NCBI RefSeq assembly: GCF_022985175.1
Contig: NC_066882.1
Coordinates: 3,281,980-3,345,979, forward strand
Length of the DNA: 64,000 nucleotides
Source of the DNA: Labeo rohita
Lineage: Eukaryota; Chordata; Actinopteri; Cypriniformes; Cyprinidae
Reading direction: 5' to 3'
The translations under genes were made by a program, and so were the position numbers. Shown here piece by piece: positions 47,243 through 57,846 of the stretch; the stretch's first letter is position 1; the number at the start of each line of letters is the position of its first letter. The notes under the pieces were generated by a model. The model saw only the letters and a list, made by a program, of their open reading frames with translations, ran no database searches and was not told the origin of the DNA.

Positions 47243-49234
47243 GAGAAATACCTGAAAAGTAGTCCATGTGATTTTGCACTACATTTCAAGTCTTCTAAAG
47301 GTATACAATAGTTTTTATGTGAGCCCAAAACCAAAATGTAATCCATTAATCACTTCAAATTTTGCCATCCATCCTAGCTATCCTTGGCAAGATCATAAAG
47401 TGCAAAATAAACTGATATTTCATTCATGAATGACTCATTCATGCAAATTTGATCTATTCAATAACCATATTCCACAGAAAAGAGAAAGTCATATAGGTTT
47501 GAAAGGATATGAGAGTGAGTAAATGATGACAGGATTGTCATTTTTGGCTGAACTATTTCTTCAAGTATTTCTATTCATTTCCTGCATCTGTGTTTGAACT
47601 CTGTGGCAATTTCCTCCCGTCTTCTTCCTCAGGAGCCCTTTCTCACAAGACCACAATGTGTGGCTAATTCTGAGGAATTGCAAGTATTATAGTGCCTCAA
47701 TAACTAGACATGCCCCAGCAGTTTTACCTCTCCACTTCTCTCGTAAGAGGAAGAGCCACATGTTAGGGAACCAGGGTTAAGAGGCAAGCTACTGAACATA
47801 ATGACTGAGCACTTGAAAGGATTTGAATGGCATGAAAGAGGCACAGATCCATCCTTTTGTAAACACAGATTCTCACGGGGACTAGACTTATGGAGAGATT
47901 AGCCCCTTCAATAAACAAGTGGATGTATCACGCTGCAAACCCGGTGCAGCTGGGCATTACTGCGCAATTGTCCCGGGTAATCTGGGATGCTTGCCATTTA
48001 ATCTCAATGCTATTAAAATCTCTCTTTTCCTGTGGATTACTAAAAGAGATAATAGAGCTAGTAGGTCGTCCTGACCTTCACATTAACTGCGAATCCCCCA
48101 ATGCTGCAATGCGTGTCTTCAAGTTATCACATTTTCAGAAGCCTTAAGATCCCATGAAATTAAAATTGGAGTTGGTGGCTTTTATTCCATGTCTGTTTGC
48201 TTTGAGGTCATCTATATGCTGGTGTGCTGCAAAAGTTGATGAAATTCACATTAAGCAGATGTAGATCATTAAAATTTATAGTCTTTCTCTTCTGGGAAAC
48301 AGTCTTAAAATACTGACCATTCATTTTAACTCACACACTCACATTTTATGAAGTCTAAATTAATCTGTTTGAACTAAACCCCAAAACATCAGTTTTATTT
48401 ACACATTATCACACAAGAGTTCTGTTGCTCTGATGCAGGCAATCACAGCTGTGTTAATACACAGAATGGTGAGAGCATGAAATTGCTGTATACAACAAAC
48501 AAGTCAGCATCGAATAACTTACTTGATATCGTACACAATATTGTCAGCTTGTGTATGTTTTGCTCCCCGGCTTCAACGAAAATAGTAAACGAAGTCAAAA
48601 CAGAATCAATACTGAGCAACAGTAGTGACATTTCCTCAAAACAACTCTATGTAAGTTTTTATCAGTTCAAAATCATACTGATTCTACACTGACTTCTAAT
48701 AAGTCGAATATGCTTGTTTTAGCTTGTAATAGTCTGTCAAATGTATATTATGTGCAATGTGGCCTATCGTGTTGCCAACATTTGATTACATGCATACATA
48801 TTCAAAAGCTTAGGAAAATACGTTAGCAGTATTTCAACAAAAGTAAAGGTCTCTCCTGGCTACTCTTTTTGTTGTGGTTGTAATATCTCACCTTATCAGC
48901 TGACATGTGGTTCTTCTTAGCTTTTGGAATCATTTACATTGTCAACAAATGCATGTGTACAGCCATCTGGAATGATGAGAGTAGAATATTTTTGACTGTG
49001 AATTCCACTTAATTAACTGTGGGGGCTCCAATGTTGCAAAAATACAATTGATATAACCTAAGAAATTAAATGAATACGCTATAAAACTGCACATTTTCAA
49101 AAAATAATGTACATGTGCGGAGTAAAAACATATTAAGTATTTAAAACATGAGCACAGTTCTGTTTTAGAATAAAGTTAACCCTCTTTAACTTTGTTGTTT
49201 ATGTTGTTGTGCTGTTTTGTGTTCATTTCCTTCT
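47243..49234. other. intergenic; contains a candidate conserved element
   Basis: The segment 47,460-47,570 is the right part of a family-B repeat. The part at 47,620-48,170 is compositionally normal with no transposon ends. Within it, 47,880-48,150 has the texture of a conserved non-coding element. The rest is AT-rich without recognised features. Confidence 0.4.
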
Positions 49235-49719
49235 CCCATTTGCTCTTTGATTGTCATTCTATATAGACTAATACAATCAACTGAATTGCAATGGTCAAGC
49301 TTTCAAACTATTGTGAATTAAGCTACAATTACATATGGAAACGATCATAATGCACAATGCTAGATGGATTATGATCGAGTTTCAACTTGCAGCTCGTCAT
49401 ATTAATGGTGTGTTTTACTTGTTAGCAGTAAACTGGTTACCTTATCTTGTTGGATGTTATCTTTGGAGCGGAAATATTGATATTCTACTTGTAAACATCA
49501 TGCTTTTTCCGCTTATTTCAGTTAATCTCATAAAACAGGCGAACTAAGCCGTAGTGTTGACAGTGTCATGTAAACATACCTGAAGACGCCAAAAGCAGAG
49601 GAACAGACAAACGATTCAACTGAGTGAGTCATTTACGCCGGAACCGCTCCGATTGATTCAAGCTCGTGACATCAATCATTCAGTTCAAGCGATTGAACTC
49701 CAATCGGATCTCGAATCAC
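49235..49719 (+). repeat. paralogous repeat segment, copy 2 (unique part)
   Basis: Matches 31,500-32,090 in order and orientation: TCTATATAGAC, GAATTGCAATGGTCAAGC, TTAGCAGTAAACTGGTTACC, AAAAGCAGAGGAACAGACAA, CATTCAGTTCAAG. The ATG of the small frame in copy 1 is ATA here. Confidence 0.8.
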
Positions 49720-50535
49720 GAATCATTTGAACGCAGATCGCGTTATTTGATTTAGATCGGAACTTTGGAGCAGGTTCGCGAATCATTTGATTCGATCAAG
49801 ACTTCGGAACGCGGATCGCGAATCATTTGTTTTAGATCGGAACTTTGGAGCAGGTTCGTGAATCTTTTCTTACAGATCGGAACTTCGGTAAGGGTTCGCG
49901 AATCATTTGATTCGATCAAGACTTCGGAACGCGGATCACGAATCATTTGATTCGATTAAGACTTTGGAACGCGGATCGCGAATCATTTGATTTAGATCGG
50001 AAGTTTGGAGCAGGTTCGCGAATCATTTGATACAGATCGGAAATTCGGCAAGAGTTCGCGAAGACTTCGGAACGCGGATCGCGAATTAATTTAGATCGGA
50101 ACTTTGGAGCAGGTTTGCGAATCATTTGATTCGATCAAGACTTCGGAACGCGGATCGCGAATCATTTGATTCGATCAAGACTTCGGAACGCGGATCGCGA
50201 ATCATTTGATTCGATCAAGACTTCGGAACGCGGATCGCGAATCATTTGATTCGATCAAGACTTCGGAACAAGGATTGCGAATCATTTGATACAGATCGGA
50301 ACTTTGGCAAGAGTTCGCGAACCATTTGATTCGATCAAGACTTCGGAACGCGGATCGAGAATTGATTTAGATCGGAACTTTGGCAAGAGTTCGCGAATCA
50401 TTTGATTCAATCAAGACTTCGGAACGCGGATCGAGAATAATTTGATTTAGATCGGAACTTTGGAGCGGGTTCGTGAATCTTTTGATACAGACCGGAACCT
50501 CGGAAAGTGTTCGCGAACCAGTTGATTCGATCAAG
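49720..50535 (+). repeat. CpG-rich 40-bp minisatellite with two unit types
   Basis: About 20 contiguous units share AATCATTTGAT. Type X continues TCGATCAAGACTTCGGAACG with CGGATCGCG; type Y continues TTAGATCGGAACTTTGGAGC with AGGTTCGCG. Four X units in a row occupy 50,121-50,280 with an exact 40-base period. There are no spacers, so this is not a CRISPR array. Frames through it on both strands are artefacts. Confidence 0.92.
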
Positions 50536-50703
50536 ACAAATTTCACACAAATAAACAAAAAACCTCTCTTTTCTAAATCCAAAGTTGATCTAGACAAGTG
50601 AGCTATATGGAAACTATCCAAAGCTCTGTTAATCCTAAAACAGTAAAACAGCATCTTTCTATTCATGCACTTTTACTATAATAAATAGTGGTTTATTTTC
50701 TTA
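50536..50703 (-). repeat. inverted piece of the paralogous segment
   Basis: CCAAAGCTCTGTTAATCCTA, TATTCATGCACTTTTACTAT and AAACAAAAAACCTCTCTTTT are the inverse of motifs at 32,690-32,890 in copy 1. The flanking parts of the two copies are in the same orientation. Confidence 0.7.
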
Positions 50704-51949
50704 CAGTTTTTCTCAGTCGCTTTGGTGCATTTCTCAAATCTGAAATGAAATTCTCAAAACTACTTGTTCAACCTCCACATCATCTAGTCACTTGTGCACA
50801 TCATAATAGCAGTTTCTCATTTATTTGAACAAGTTGCGATTGCTTTGGTACATTCATGCAATTGATTATGTACATTTGTCTGCGTTTTCCTACATTATCA
50901 GTTGCTAGTGTCATGTTACTCAAAATGTATTATATAGTTCTCTGTGCAATCGTCTTACCCCTCAAAACATCTAGTCATTAGTTCATCGTATAAGTCATTA
51001 AATGCAAAATGACTGATATAGTTGTCATAAACTGTCAAGTATATTTTCTACACATTCCTGTTAGTCTATTTGTAAATTTGCCATGCATTGTGCAGGTGAA
51101 TCTTGACTTTCACTAATAAGGGAATGTAGATTAACCAATAACAAACCAGTTTTCTGAAATTCCTCATACAGTGCTGTATGCAAAAGCGAGGGGTGATTCC
51201 TGTGTTTTCCTTTCTAATTTTGTATTTTCGCTTTTGTGCATCTGCCATGTACAAACATCTGACAGACATCTTTAAGATGTCAGTTTTACATACACTCTAA
51301 AACATAAACTTCTTACAGTAAAGACATCTAATAAAAGTCTATTTGACACCTGGTAGGAAACGTGCAGATGAGCAAACACTCTAGAAAATAAATCTTGCAG
51401 ATGTAAATGTAGATGTGAAATAGACGTCTGAGTGATGTACGTGTACTATCAAGGATATTTCTTTTTCTTGTCTATCACAATGACTCTGTAATGTGTTTTT
51501 TTTTTTTTTTGTCCTATCCAGTCTCTTTCAATCAATATCTCACATACAGTAATGTATACATTTGTACTTTTGAAATGGATATATGACACACATAAGAATT
51601 GCAGCCTTCTGCATTTCAATACAGTACCTGTCATGCAAACTATTGCTATAGTTTACATCAGGTAATGCTAATAGAGTACACTGTTTGATTGACAACATGA
51701 CTAAGCATTTTGATTATCTTGTTTGTGAACTATGACACAAGGACTTTTCATTCTGATGGCACTGATATGTTCATTGACATGCATACTTACTTTTGATAGA
51801 TGAACTAAAGATTTTGAATAAGTTACAGACTTTTGCAGGTAATCCATTGTGTTGTGCTGTTTGTACGAATTGTTTTGAGAAATGCACATACTTCTTTGCA
51901 AATGTTAAGGATGATTTGAGAAATGCACCAAAGCGACTGAGAAAAACTG
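50704..51949. mobile_element. 1.25-kb element with TA flanks and 37-bp terminal repeats
   Basis: TA precedes CAGTTTTTCTCAGTCGCTTT and follows its exact inverse. About 37 terminal bases are identical on the two strands (ending TTTCTCAAATC). TA duplication and CAGT termini suggest a Tc1/mariner-type element. No transposase frame is visible, so it is non-autonomous. Confidence 0.85.
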
Positions 51950-53561
51950 TAAGTTAAATTTTCCTATATTCTCTTTTGAGTACTTAACAATCCAAAGAAA
52001 ATCTTTATAACAGAACTAAAAATCACTTAAAAATGAGATTGGATGAACATTTAAAAAAGACCAAAATTTCTCTTTGTACGTACAAAACAAGTGAATGACA
52101 TCTTCCTCAAAAGTGACAACTCACAGCAACTCACTTCAATTTCAATTTTCAAGGGCGTAGAATTTAGTAGGGATGCTAGACACGTCCCTACCAGTATCTA
52201 GGGATTACTAAACTGCATTTAGCAATAACTCCGATTAAACAATTTAAATATCTGATGTGTGCTGTTATGTCCCCACCAATGCCAAAAATCAAACCTATGC
52301 CATTTGTTTAATAACTCATAAAGAGAGTCGCCACCTACTGGCATAATGCTGTAACCTGCAGAAAGACTCACTGAAAAATCCCCATCTCTAAAGCACGGAC
52401 TGAAAGTGCGTCTGAAAGGAACAAACACGGGAGTGTGATACAGTGAAATGACCCAGTGCTTTCGGACTATATAGCTGAATTCAAAACAGCATACCTTGAT
52501 ATTCTTACTACTTCTGCCATTTCTTTATTGCAGAAACAAGAGTATTATGGCTGCTCAGACCAGATTAAAAATTGTTGGCTACTAACTGTCGTATAATAAT
52601 GAAGTATGAGATCTGAAGCTTAATGCATCCATATCAATATAACATAAAGTGCAAGACCCCTGGGGCAAAGAAGAGTGAGCAAAAACAAAAACTTACTGAG
52701 TGCACCCTTAAGGGAAAAAGGATCAGGATCCAGTTCTTCAAAGACAACAGGTCACACAGGTTTTGTGGTCTACACACTGCGGGAAAACACATCAAAGTTC
52801 AACAAAAATTATCAGGGTTCACTCACTAATTAGAAATTTTACAGCCCTACGAAAGAATCTGCCAGTTGTGGGTCAAAAACACACGGCCATAGTAAGAGTT
52901 TTCCTTTGTGTCCTGATTAGTGAAGGAAAAATCATTCTCATTTTAAACAAAATTATTAACTCTAACCTGGCACTAACCCCCTCGATGCCTTCAAGATGCA
53001 TTCAGACTGACAGCAAATTGGTGTATACCTCCATCTAGTGGACTAAACTTCTAAATACACCATTAACATCAACAGAACCTTTCAGTTACACAAAACGTTT
53101 ATCAGATTATTTAATTGCTCTTCACACTAAGAAAAAATGGCTGTTTTAAGAACTGCTCACTGAAAGCTTCTTTGGGGAAACCCAAATTGATTCTTCTACT
53201 GTATCGCTGGAAAAACACCTTTTTGCAACATTTATTTTAAAGATTGCAGTGTGTGATTACAGCTGCATGTGAGCCCTAATGGCTAAAAAACTATTCATTA
53301 GCATTCAAATTCATCTAAAGTCAGTTGCAGTAGGCACAAATGTGTTAGAGATACCTAAATACATATATAATGTGAAATAATAACAAATCATGATATTGTT
53401 TTGCCATCATTGGGCTGATTTCAGGCCATAATTGAGCCCCATTAATATAATATATAATTCTTACATTATTACTGGACGTAGGAACAAATATACAGTTTAC
53501 ACATTCTGTAATTATTGCACATAATTACTTCTTATAATATATGTAATTGTTGTTGATGCCA
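51950..53561. other. intergenic, no gene seen
   Basis: 51,952-52,010 continues the paralogous segment (CCTATATTCTCTTTTGAGTA). GGGCGTAGAATTTAGTAGGG at 52,153 resembles a transposon end. 53,130-53,280 is a diverged relative of the GGTTC-type MITE. No exon is supported. Confidence 0.45.
52328..52341 (-). promoter_or_regulatory. CTCF-like motif (one mismatch)
   Basis: CCAGTAGGTGGCGA on the minus strand fits the CTCF core at 13 of 14 positions. Confidence 0.3.
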
Positions 53562-53711
53562 ATAGCCTTGTGGTTCGCGGGTTGACATATAGCGCAATTG
53601 CGCTGTGGGCGGCCCGAGTTCGAATCCAGGCTCGTAGACCTTTCCCGATCTCACTTCGCTTCATGTCCATCTACACCGTCCTATCTGAATAAAAACTTAA
53701 AAAAAAAAAAT
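53562..53711 (+). mobile_element. tRNA-derived SINE
   Basis: The head has a pol III A box (TAGCCTTGTGG, 53,563-53,573) and a B box (AGTTCGAATCC, 53,617-53,627) at tRNA-like spacing, so it derives from a tRNA gene. The body (GATCTCACTTCGCTTCATGT) and the tail (CTATCTGAATAAAAACTT followed by A-run) are typical of cyprinid SINEs. It is not a functional tRNA, because no matching acceptor stem or CCA-side pairing is seen. Confidence 0.85.
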
Positions 53712-53730
53712 ATATATATATATATATATA
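53712..53730. repeat. (TA)n microsatellite at the SINE tail
   Basis: A TA run immediately follows the A-rich SINE tail. Confidence 0.9.
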
Positions 53731-53828
53731 TGGATCATGTCAGACCACTTACTAAGAAATGGAGAAAAATTTGGAACAAGCCACTGAATTTACCCTTTAA
53801 CTAGGAAAAAATACACACATTATCTTAA
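53731..53828 (+). repeat. 98-bp direct repeat, copy 1
   Basis: GGATCATGTCAGACCACTTA through AAATACACACATTATCTTAAT is repeated at 54,147-54,246 with only a few differences. The distance between copies is about 416 bases. Confidence 0.9.
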
Positions 53829-53865
53829 TATTATCATAAAACCGCAAAAAAAAAAAAAAAAAAAT

Positions 53866-53867
<2 letters not shown>

Positions 53868-53909
<42 letters not shown>

Positions 53910-53950
53910 GTATATGTATGTATGTATATATATATATATATATATATACA
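53868..53950. repeat. (TA)n/(TATG)n microsatellite
   Basis: A TA run, interrupted by TATGTATG units, preceded by an A run at 53,846-53,862. Confidence 0.95.
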
Positions 53951-53983
53951 TACATAGACCTGTGTGACATACATATATATATA

Positions 53984-54111
53984 CAGTAGTCAACATTTGA
54001 AGTGGATAAAAAAAGTTCAGCAAAGTTGTTGTAAGACAAGAAAAAGTATTCTTTTTGGTTTTAGGACAAATTTAATGAAAGGTTTTAATCCACTTCAAAA
54101 GTTGACTACTG
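53984..54111. mobile_element. 128-bp palindromic MITE with TA flanks
   Basis: CAGTAGTCAACATTTGAAGT at the left is inverted at the right (ACTTCAAAAGTTGACTACTG). TA flanks both sides, and it sits inside the TATA/TACA microsatellite. Confidence 0.88.
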
Positions 54112-54146
54112 TACATACATATACATACATAGACCTATATATATTT

Positions 54147-54246
54147 GGATCATGTCAGATCACTTACTAAGAAATAGAGAAAAATTTGGAACAAGCCATT
54201 GCATTTACCCTTTAACTAGGAAAAAATACACACATTATCTTTAATT
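54147..54246 (+). repeat. 98-bp direct repeat, copy 2
   Basis: Second copy of the 53,731 sequence (GGATCATGTCAGATCACTTA). It differs at a few sites (CCATTGCATT in place of CCACTGAATT). Confidence 0.9.
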
Positions 54247-54394
54247 TGACCAACAAACAGTTATGATGAACTGTGGCCATGAAAAGACCAAAGATTGATT
54301 GACAACATTTCCCTTACTTTTGCTTATCTGGATACTGGTTTCAGGTGCATACAAGAAAAACAAAATGGCACAAAAAAGAATCAGAAAATCCAGC

Positions 54395-55606
54395 CGTGTA
54401 TTTCATTACAAGTTTAATTCAACATTCACTGCAAGTTAATCATCACTCTCTAATTCATATTTAACAAAACATTATTAGAAAATGCACCGTATAACAACCA
54501 GTCTTCTGATTAGAGGTGCTAACGTGAAACTTTCCGCACAAGCTCAGTTACATCGTTCACTGGGGATTCCTACATCCGCTTGTACCTTATACAACAGTAT
54601 GTGGCGAACAGGGGCGAGACAGAACGAGGAGGAATATTCATTAACACTGATTAGCTTTTCCTTTGGAATATCTATAGTCCTCGCTCTCTCTGAGTGTTAC
54701 ATCTGAAAAAATGGTAAAACAAAAACAAAAAGGGTACACATGAAACAATACAGTAGTAATGGGTGTAATATATTTGCATTTAATATTTTAGTAAAGGACG
54801 GTTACGACGGAATACTACGTCAGTATGAAGTGCTTTGCACCAGAGTTGCGGTCGCCTGCATCACCTGCCGACGCGTTCGGATTTCAACTGTACAAGGATA
54901 AACAGGTAGAGAGAGCGTTTGACTATCATAGTTACTATAATAGCTTTACTGCCTGACCGCAGCATGTTACAAGTTCACATTTAACTTTTCCATGCAGTCA
55001 TGCAAAAAAATTCACTCCGATGAGTTGCAGCTTGTAAACCAGAGTCACGCCGATGAGCTTTCCAAAGTGAGAAAACAACATCCAAAGTACAAAATATCAG
55101 CCCATCCCACTTTGCTCTGTCCTTGATATCTGCAGGTGAGGTCCATTAGGAAGCAGTTCATTTGTTGCCGCCACCAGAGCACAGGAAGTTGGCTCACCAC
55201 TTCCTGTGTTAGAGAGTCTAGAGAGTCCTCGCCTGATCGGCTCCACGGGCACATTTCAGCTCCTCCGTTAAAATTTCTCTCCGCTCTCACACTTCACAAC
55301 AGACATGCAATACACAGACCAAATTAATTCTTAGGTTAGGTTGTACATTTATATAGATTTATACATATTTATATAATTCATATATTTTCAGGAATGTTAA
55401 TCTGTGTGGTTTTGTTTTTCGACGATACAAAATTACTTCTCATAAGACACATATAAGCAACATCATAAAAACAGTCTCTTTCTTTAAAAAAACATCCCTT
55501 AATAAAAATAAGTTCTATTTGCGTTTTGTTTATTTTACAATATATTTTCTTTTCCGCTCCATCTTCTTCTCCAGGTTCGGGACGAGGGGAGGGGGATTGG
55601 CTAATA
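54395..55606 (-). other. probable slit3 3' UTR
   Basis: This is the sequence following the slit3 stop on the minus strand. Transposon-type repeats are absent from 54,250 up to the coding exon, unlike the DNA to the left. AATAAA occurs on the minus strand at 55,529-55,534, only 73 bases past the stop. An ATTAAA variant occurs at 54,413-54,418, which would give a 1.2-kb UTR. Which signal is used cannot be decided here. Confidence 0.45.
55529..55534 (-). promoter_or_regulatory. candidate polyadenylation signal AATAAA
   Basis: Canonical hexamer on the minus strand 73 bases after the slit3 stop codon. It may be a proximal site; a distal ATTAAA lies at 54,413-54,418. Confidence 0.35.
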
Positions 55607-55842
55607 TTACAATGGGCACTTTGTGCAGCCGCACTCCACGGTGGTCTCCATCTCCTCGGAAAAGGAAGATCCATCGGAGCACTTGAAGCTGACCTTCCGT
55701 CTCCGGCTCTTGGTGGGGGCGCAGCACAGGCCCGAGCGGCAGGCGCTTGGACACCGAGCGATTTTACTGGTGGAGGTGCAGTTTTTATGACCCATATTAC
55801 GCTTCAGCAGCTCACGCACCATTTCGCCTTGGCACGACGGCT
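55607..55842 (-). CDS. slit3: slit3, last coding exon (C-terminal cystine knot and stop)
   Basis: This exon encodes the end of a Slit protein, the secreted ligand of Robo receptors in axon guidance and vascular patterning. The frame starts after a CCACACAG acceptor. Its first two bases complete a Glu codon, then it reads PSCQGEMVRELLKRNMGHKN, then the CTCK cystine-knot domain with the RRRKVSFKCSDGSSFSEE core and terminal CGCTKC, and a stop at 55,609-55,607. RRK-x-F-x-C-x-DGSSF is the Slit signature. The closest paralogue I recall is SLIT3. Unusual: the CxGxC word of the knot is CPSAC, and the following CC pair is one residue further away than in mammals. Confidence 0.93.
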
Positions 55843-56129
55843 CTGTGTGGAGGAAGGGACGGAAGACAGGCCATCAGATAAAGCTTTTATATAATACTTT
55901 AATAAACATAAGAAGTTTCAGGTCAGATACTGACTTCTGGCAAGCTAAAGATGACATCAAACAGCATTTGCAGCGCATTTAACTGCTATAACACAACTTC
56001 GTGAGTGGAAACAGAAATTTTCATCAGGATTTGATTAGATTATGAAAATAGCATGAAGCAGTCCCATTCATTTTTGATACTGAGAAATTAATTTTTAATA
56101 ACAGATCTGCTATAACCTCTGAGGTTATT

Positions 56130-56745
56130 ACTTAAAATAATTTTCTACTTGAATATGTTTTAAAATGTAATTTATTCCTGTAATCAAAGCTGAATTTTCA
56201 GCATCATTACCCCAGTCTTCAGTGTCGAATGTAACCCTGGACCACAAAATCAGTCATAAGGGTCAATTTTTTGAAATTGAGATTTATACATCATCTGAAA
56301 GCTGCATAAATAAGGATAGGATAGGACAAATATTGTTAGGATAGGACGATATTTGGCCGAGATAGAACTATTTGAAAATTTCGAACAAAAAAATCTAAAT
56401 ATTGAGAAATCACCTTTAAAGTTGTCCAAATGAAGTTCTTAGCAATGCATATTACTAATCAAAAATTAGGTTTTAATATATTTACAGTAGGAAATTTACA
56501 AAATATCTTTATGGAACATGATCTTAACTTAATATCCTAATGATTTTTTATATAAAAGAAAAGTCGATAATTTTGACCCATACAATATATTTTTGGCTAT
56601 CGCTAAAAATAGCCAAATAGTTGTGGTCCAGGGTTACAAATGATCTTTCAGAAATCATTCTAATATGCTGAAATGCAATTTATTTGCTTCTTAAGAAACA
56701 TTTCTTAAATTATCATTAATGATTTTGAAAACAGATGTACTGCTG
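56130..56745. mobile_element. family-A palindromic element, interrupted copy
   Basis: TTTTAAAATGTAATTTATTC, ATTTTCAGCATCATTACC and CAGTGTCGAA at the left, resuming with AATGATCTTTCAGAAATCATT, match the middle of the intact element at 7,835-8,460. The interruption is the 409-bp MITE at 56,230-56,638. Confidence 0.75.
56230..56638. mobile_element. MITE of the TGTGACCCTGG family, copy 5 (nested)
   Basis: It starts TGTAACCCTGGACCACAAAA and ends GTGGTCCAGGGTTACA. The interior contains the family's ATTACTAATCAAAAATTAGG and TAAGTTCTTAGC-like motifs. It is inserted in a family-A element in a slit3 intron. Confidence 0.88.
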
Positions 56746-57640
56746 AGTGTTTTTTTTTTGTGTGTGTGTGTGTGTGTGAAAATGTTAATACATATTTTTA
56801 AGGATTTTTTAAAATAATAGATTTTTTTTTAAATAAAACAGTCTTTTTTGTAACAGTTTAAAAGTCTGTCTTGATGTACTTAATGCATTCTTGCAAAATA
56901 AAAGTACAAATATATTTAAAAACAATTACTGATTTTAAACTCTATTGCATATGCAATGGTTATTTATGTATTTTTAAATAAATATAAAACAGTGGTTTTA
57001 CTCAATAAAATCCCATGTACATCTTACGAATGTGCTCTATTGAAAAGAGATATTATTGCCAGTATCAAAATATTATTGAGATATAATTGAGATAGCATTG
57101 TATTATTCTTGCTCACCCAATTAAATTTGGTTAGATCAGCAGAAGAAAACAGTTACTGTGACATATCATACCCAAAAATTCTTCATACAGTAGTAAAATT
57201 GATAAAGATTATTTGGGAATAATAATTATTCAGACACTTTGACCTGACAGTGTTGCTAATGCAACTTTTTTACACCACTGACTGAACAAAGTTAAGCATT
57301 GCTTGGTAATTGGTCAACAAAGTATTGATAGCTGTATCAAAGTTATCTAATATTATCAAGATGAATTAGTTCTGACACAGTTTAACTCTGAGTACTTGTC
57401 ATATTTTATTACCATTTTCTAAACTGTAGCAAATAAACTGTGATAATGTGAGAAATGTTGAAAGTGTCTGAATACATTTTGGTTTGACTATATGTACCTA
57501 AAACAATAAACAAACAAAAGATTTTTTAATCTTGTTTTTACATTCTATATCTAAATACAACAATATATTTCTAAGTGTAATTAAACACCTATAATTTCTG
57601 ATCATGCATATTGCATGTCTTCTGCAGTGCTGTGTCTCAC

Positions 57641-57846
57641 CTGTTTCACAGGTCGGCCCGCTGTATCCAGTCTGGCATTGGCAAAACGGCTCTCCGCTCT
57701 CCGTCACCCTGCACTCTCCGTGCACGCAGTGCAGCCCCTTGCAGATGGCGGACTCCTCCCGCCTATCACAGAACTGGCCTGAGTATCCATCTGCACATGA
57801 GCAGCTGTACGAAGAGCCCTTCGGCACACACACACCGTGCACACAC
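57641..57846 (-). CDS. slit3: slit3, penultimate coding exon (two EGF repeats)
   Basis: The acceptor is TTTCATGTGCAG and the donor ACAG/GTGAGA. The exon encodes CVHGVCVPKGSSYSCSCADG and YSGQFCDRREESAICKGLHC, then a second repeat with CVHGECRVTESGEPFCQCQTG. These are the last two of the C-terminal EGF-like repeats of Slit, each with the six-cysteine pattern. The 206-base length gives phase 2 in and 1 out, completing an Arg codon with the exon before and a Glu codon with the last exon. EGF repeats follow the laminin-G domain directly, in the usual Slit order. Confidence 0.95.

Larger units (their letters stand above)
55843..57640 (-). other. slit3 last intron with nested MITEs
   Basis: Runs from donor ACAG/GTGAGA to acceptor CCACACAG. 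It contains a diverged family-A palindromic element at about 56,130-56,745, itself split by a TGTAACCCTGG-type MITE at 56,230-56,638. A (TG)n run lies at 56,757-56,778. The remainder is AT-rich without features. Confidence 0.85.

Noticed and set aside
49720..50535. CRISPR-like regular repeats
   Set aside because: Units are contiguous at a 40-base period with no unique spacers, and the host is a vertebrate. It is a minisatellite.
53562..53640. tRNA gene
   Set aside because: A and B boxes are present, but the element continues into a SINE body and A-rich tail and lacks a paired acceptor stem.
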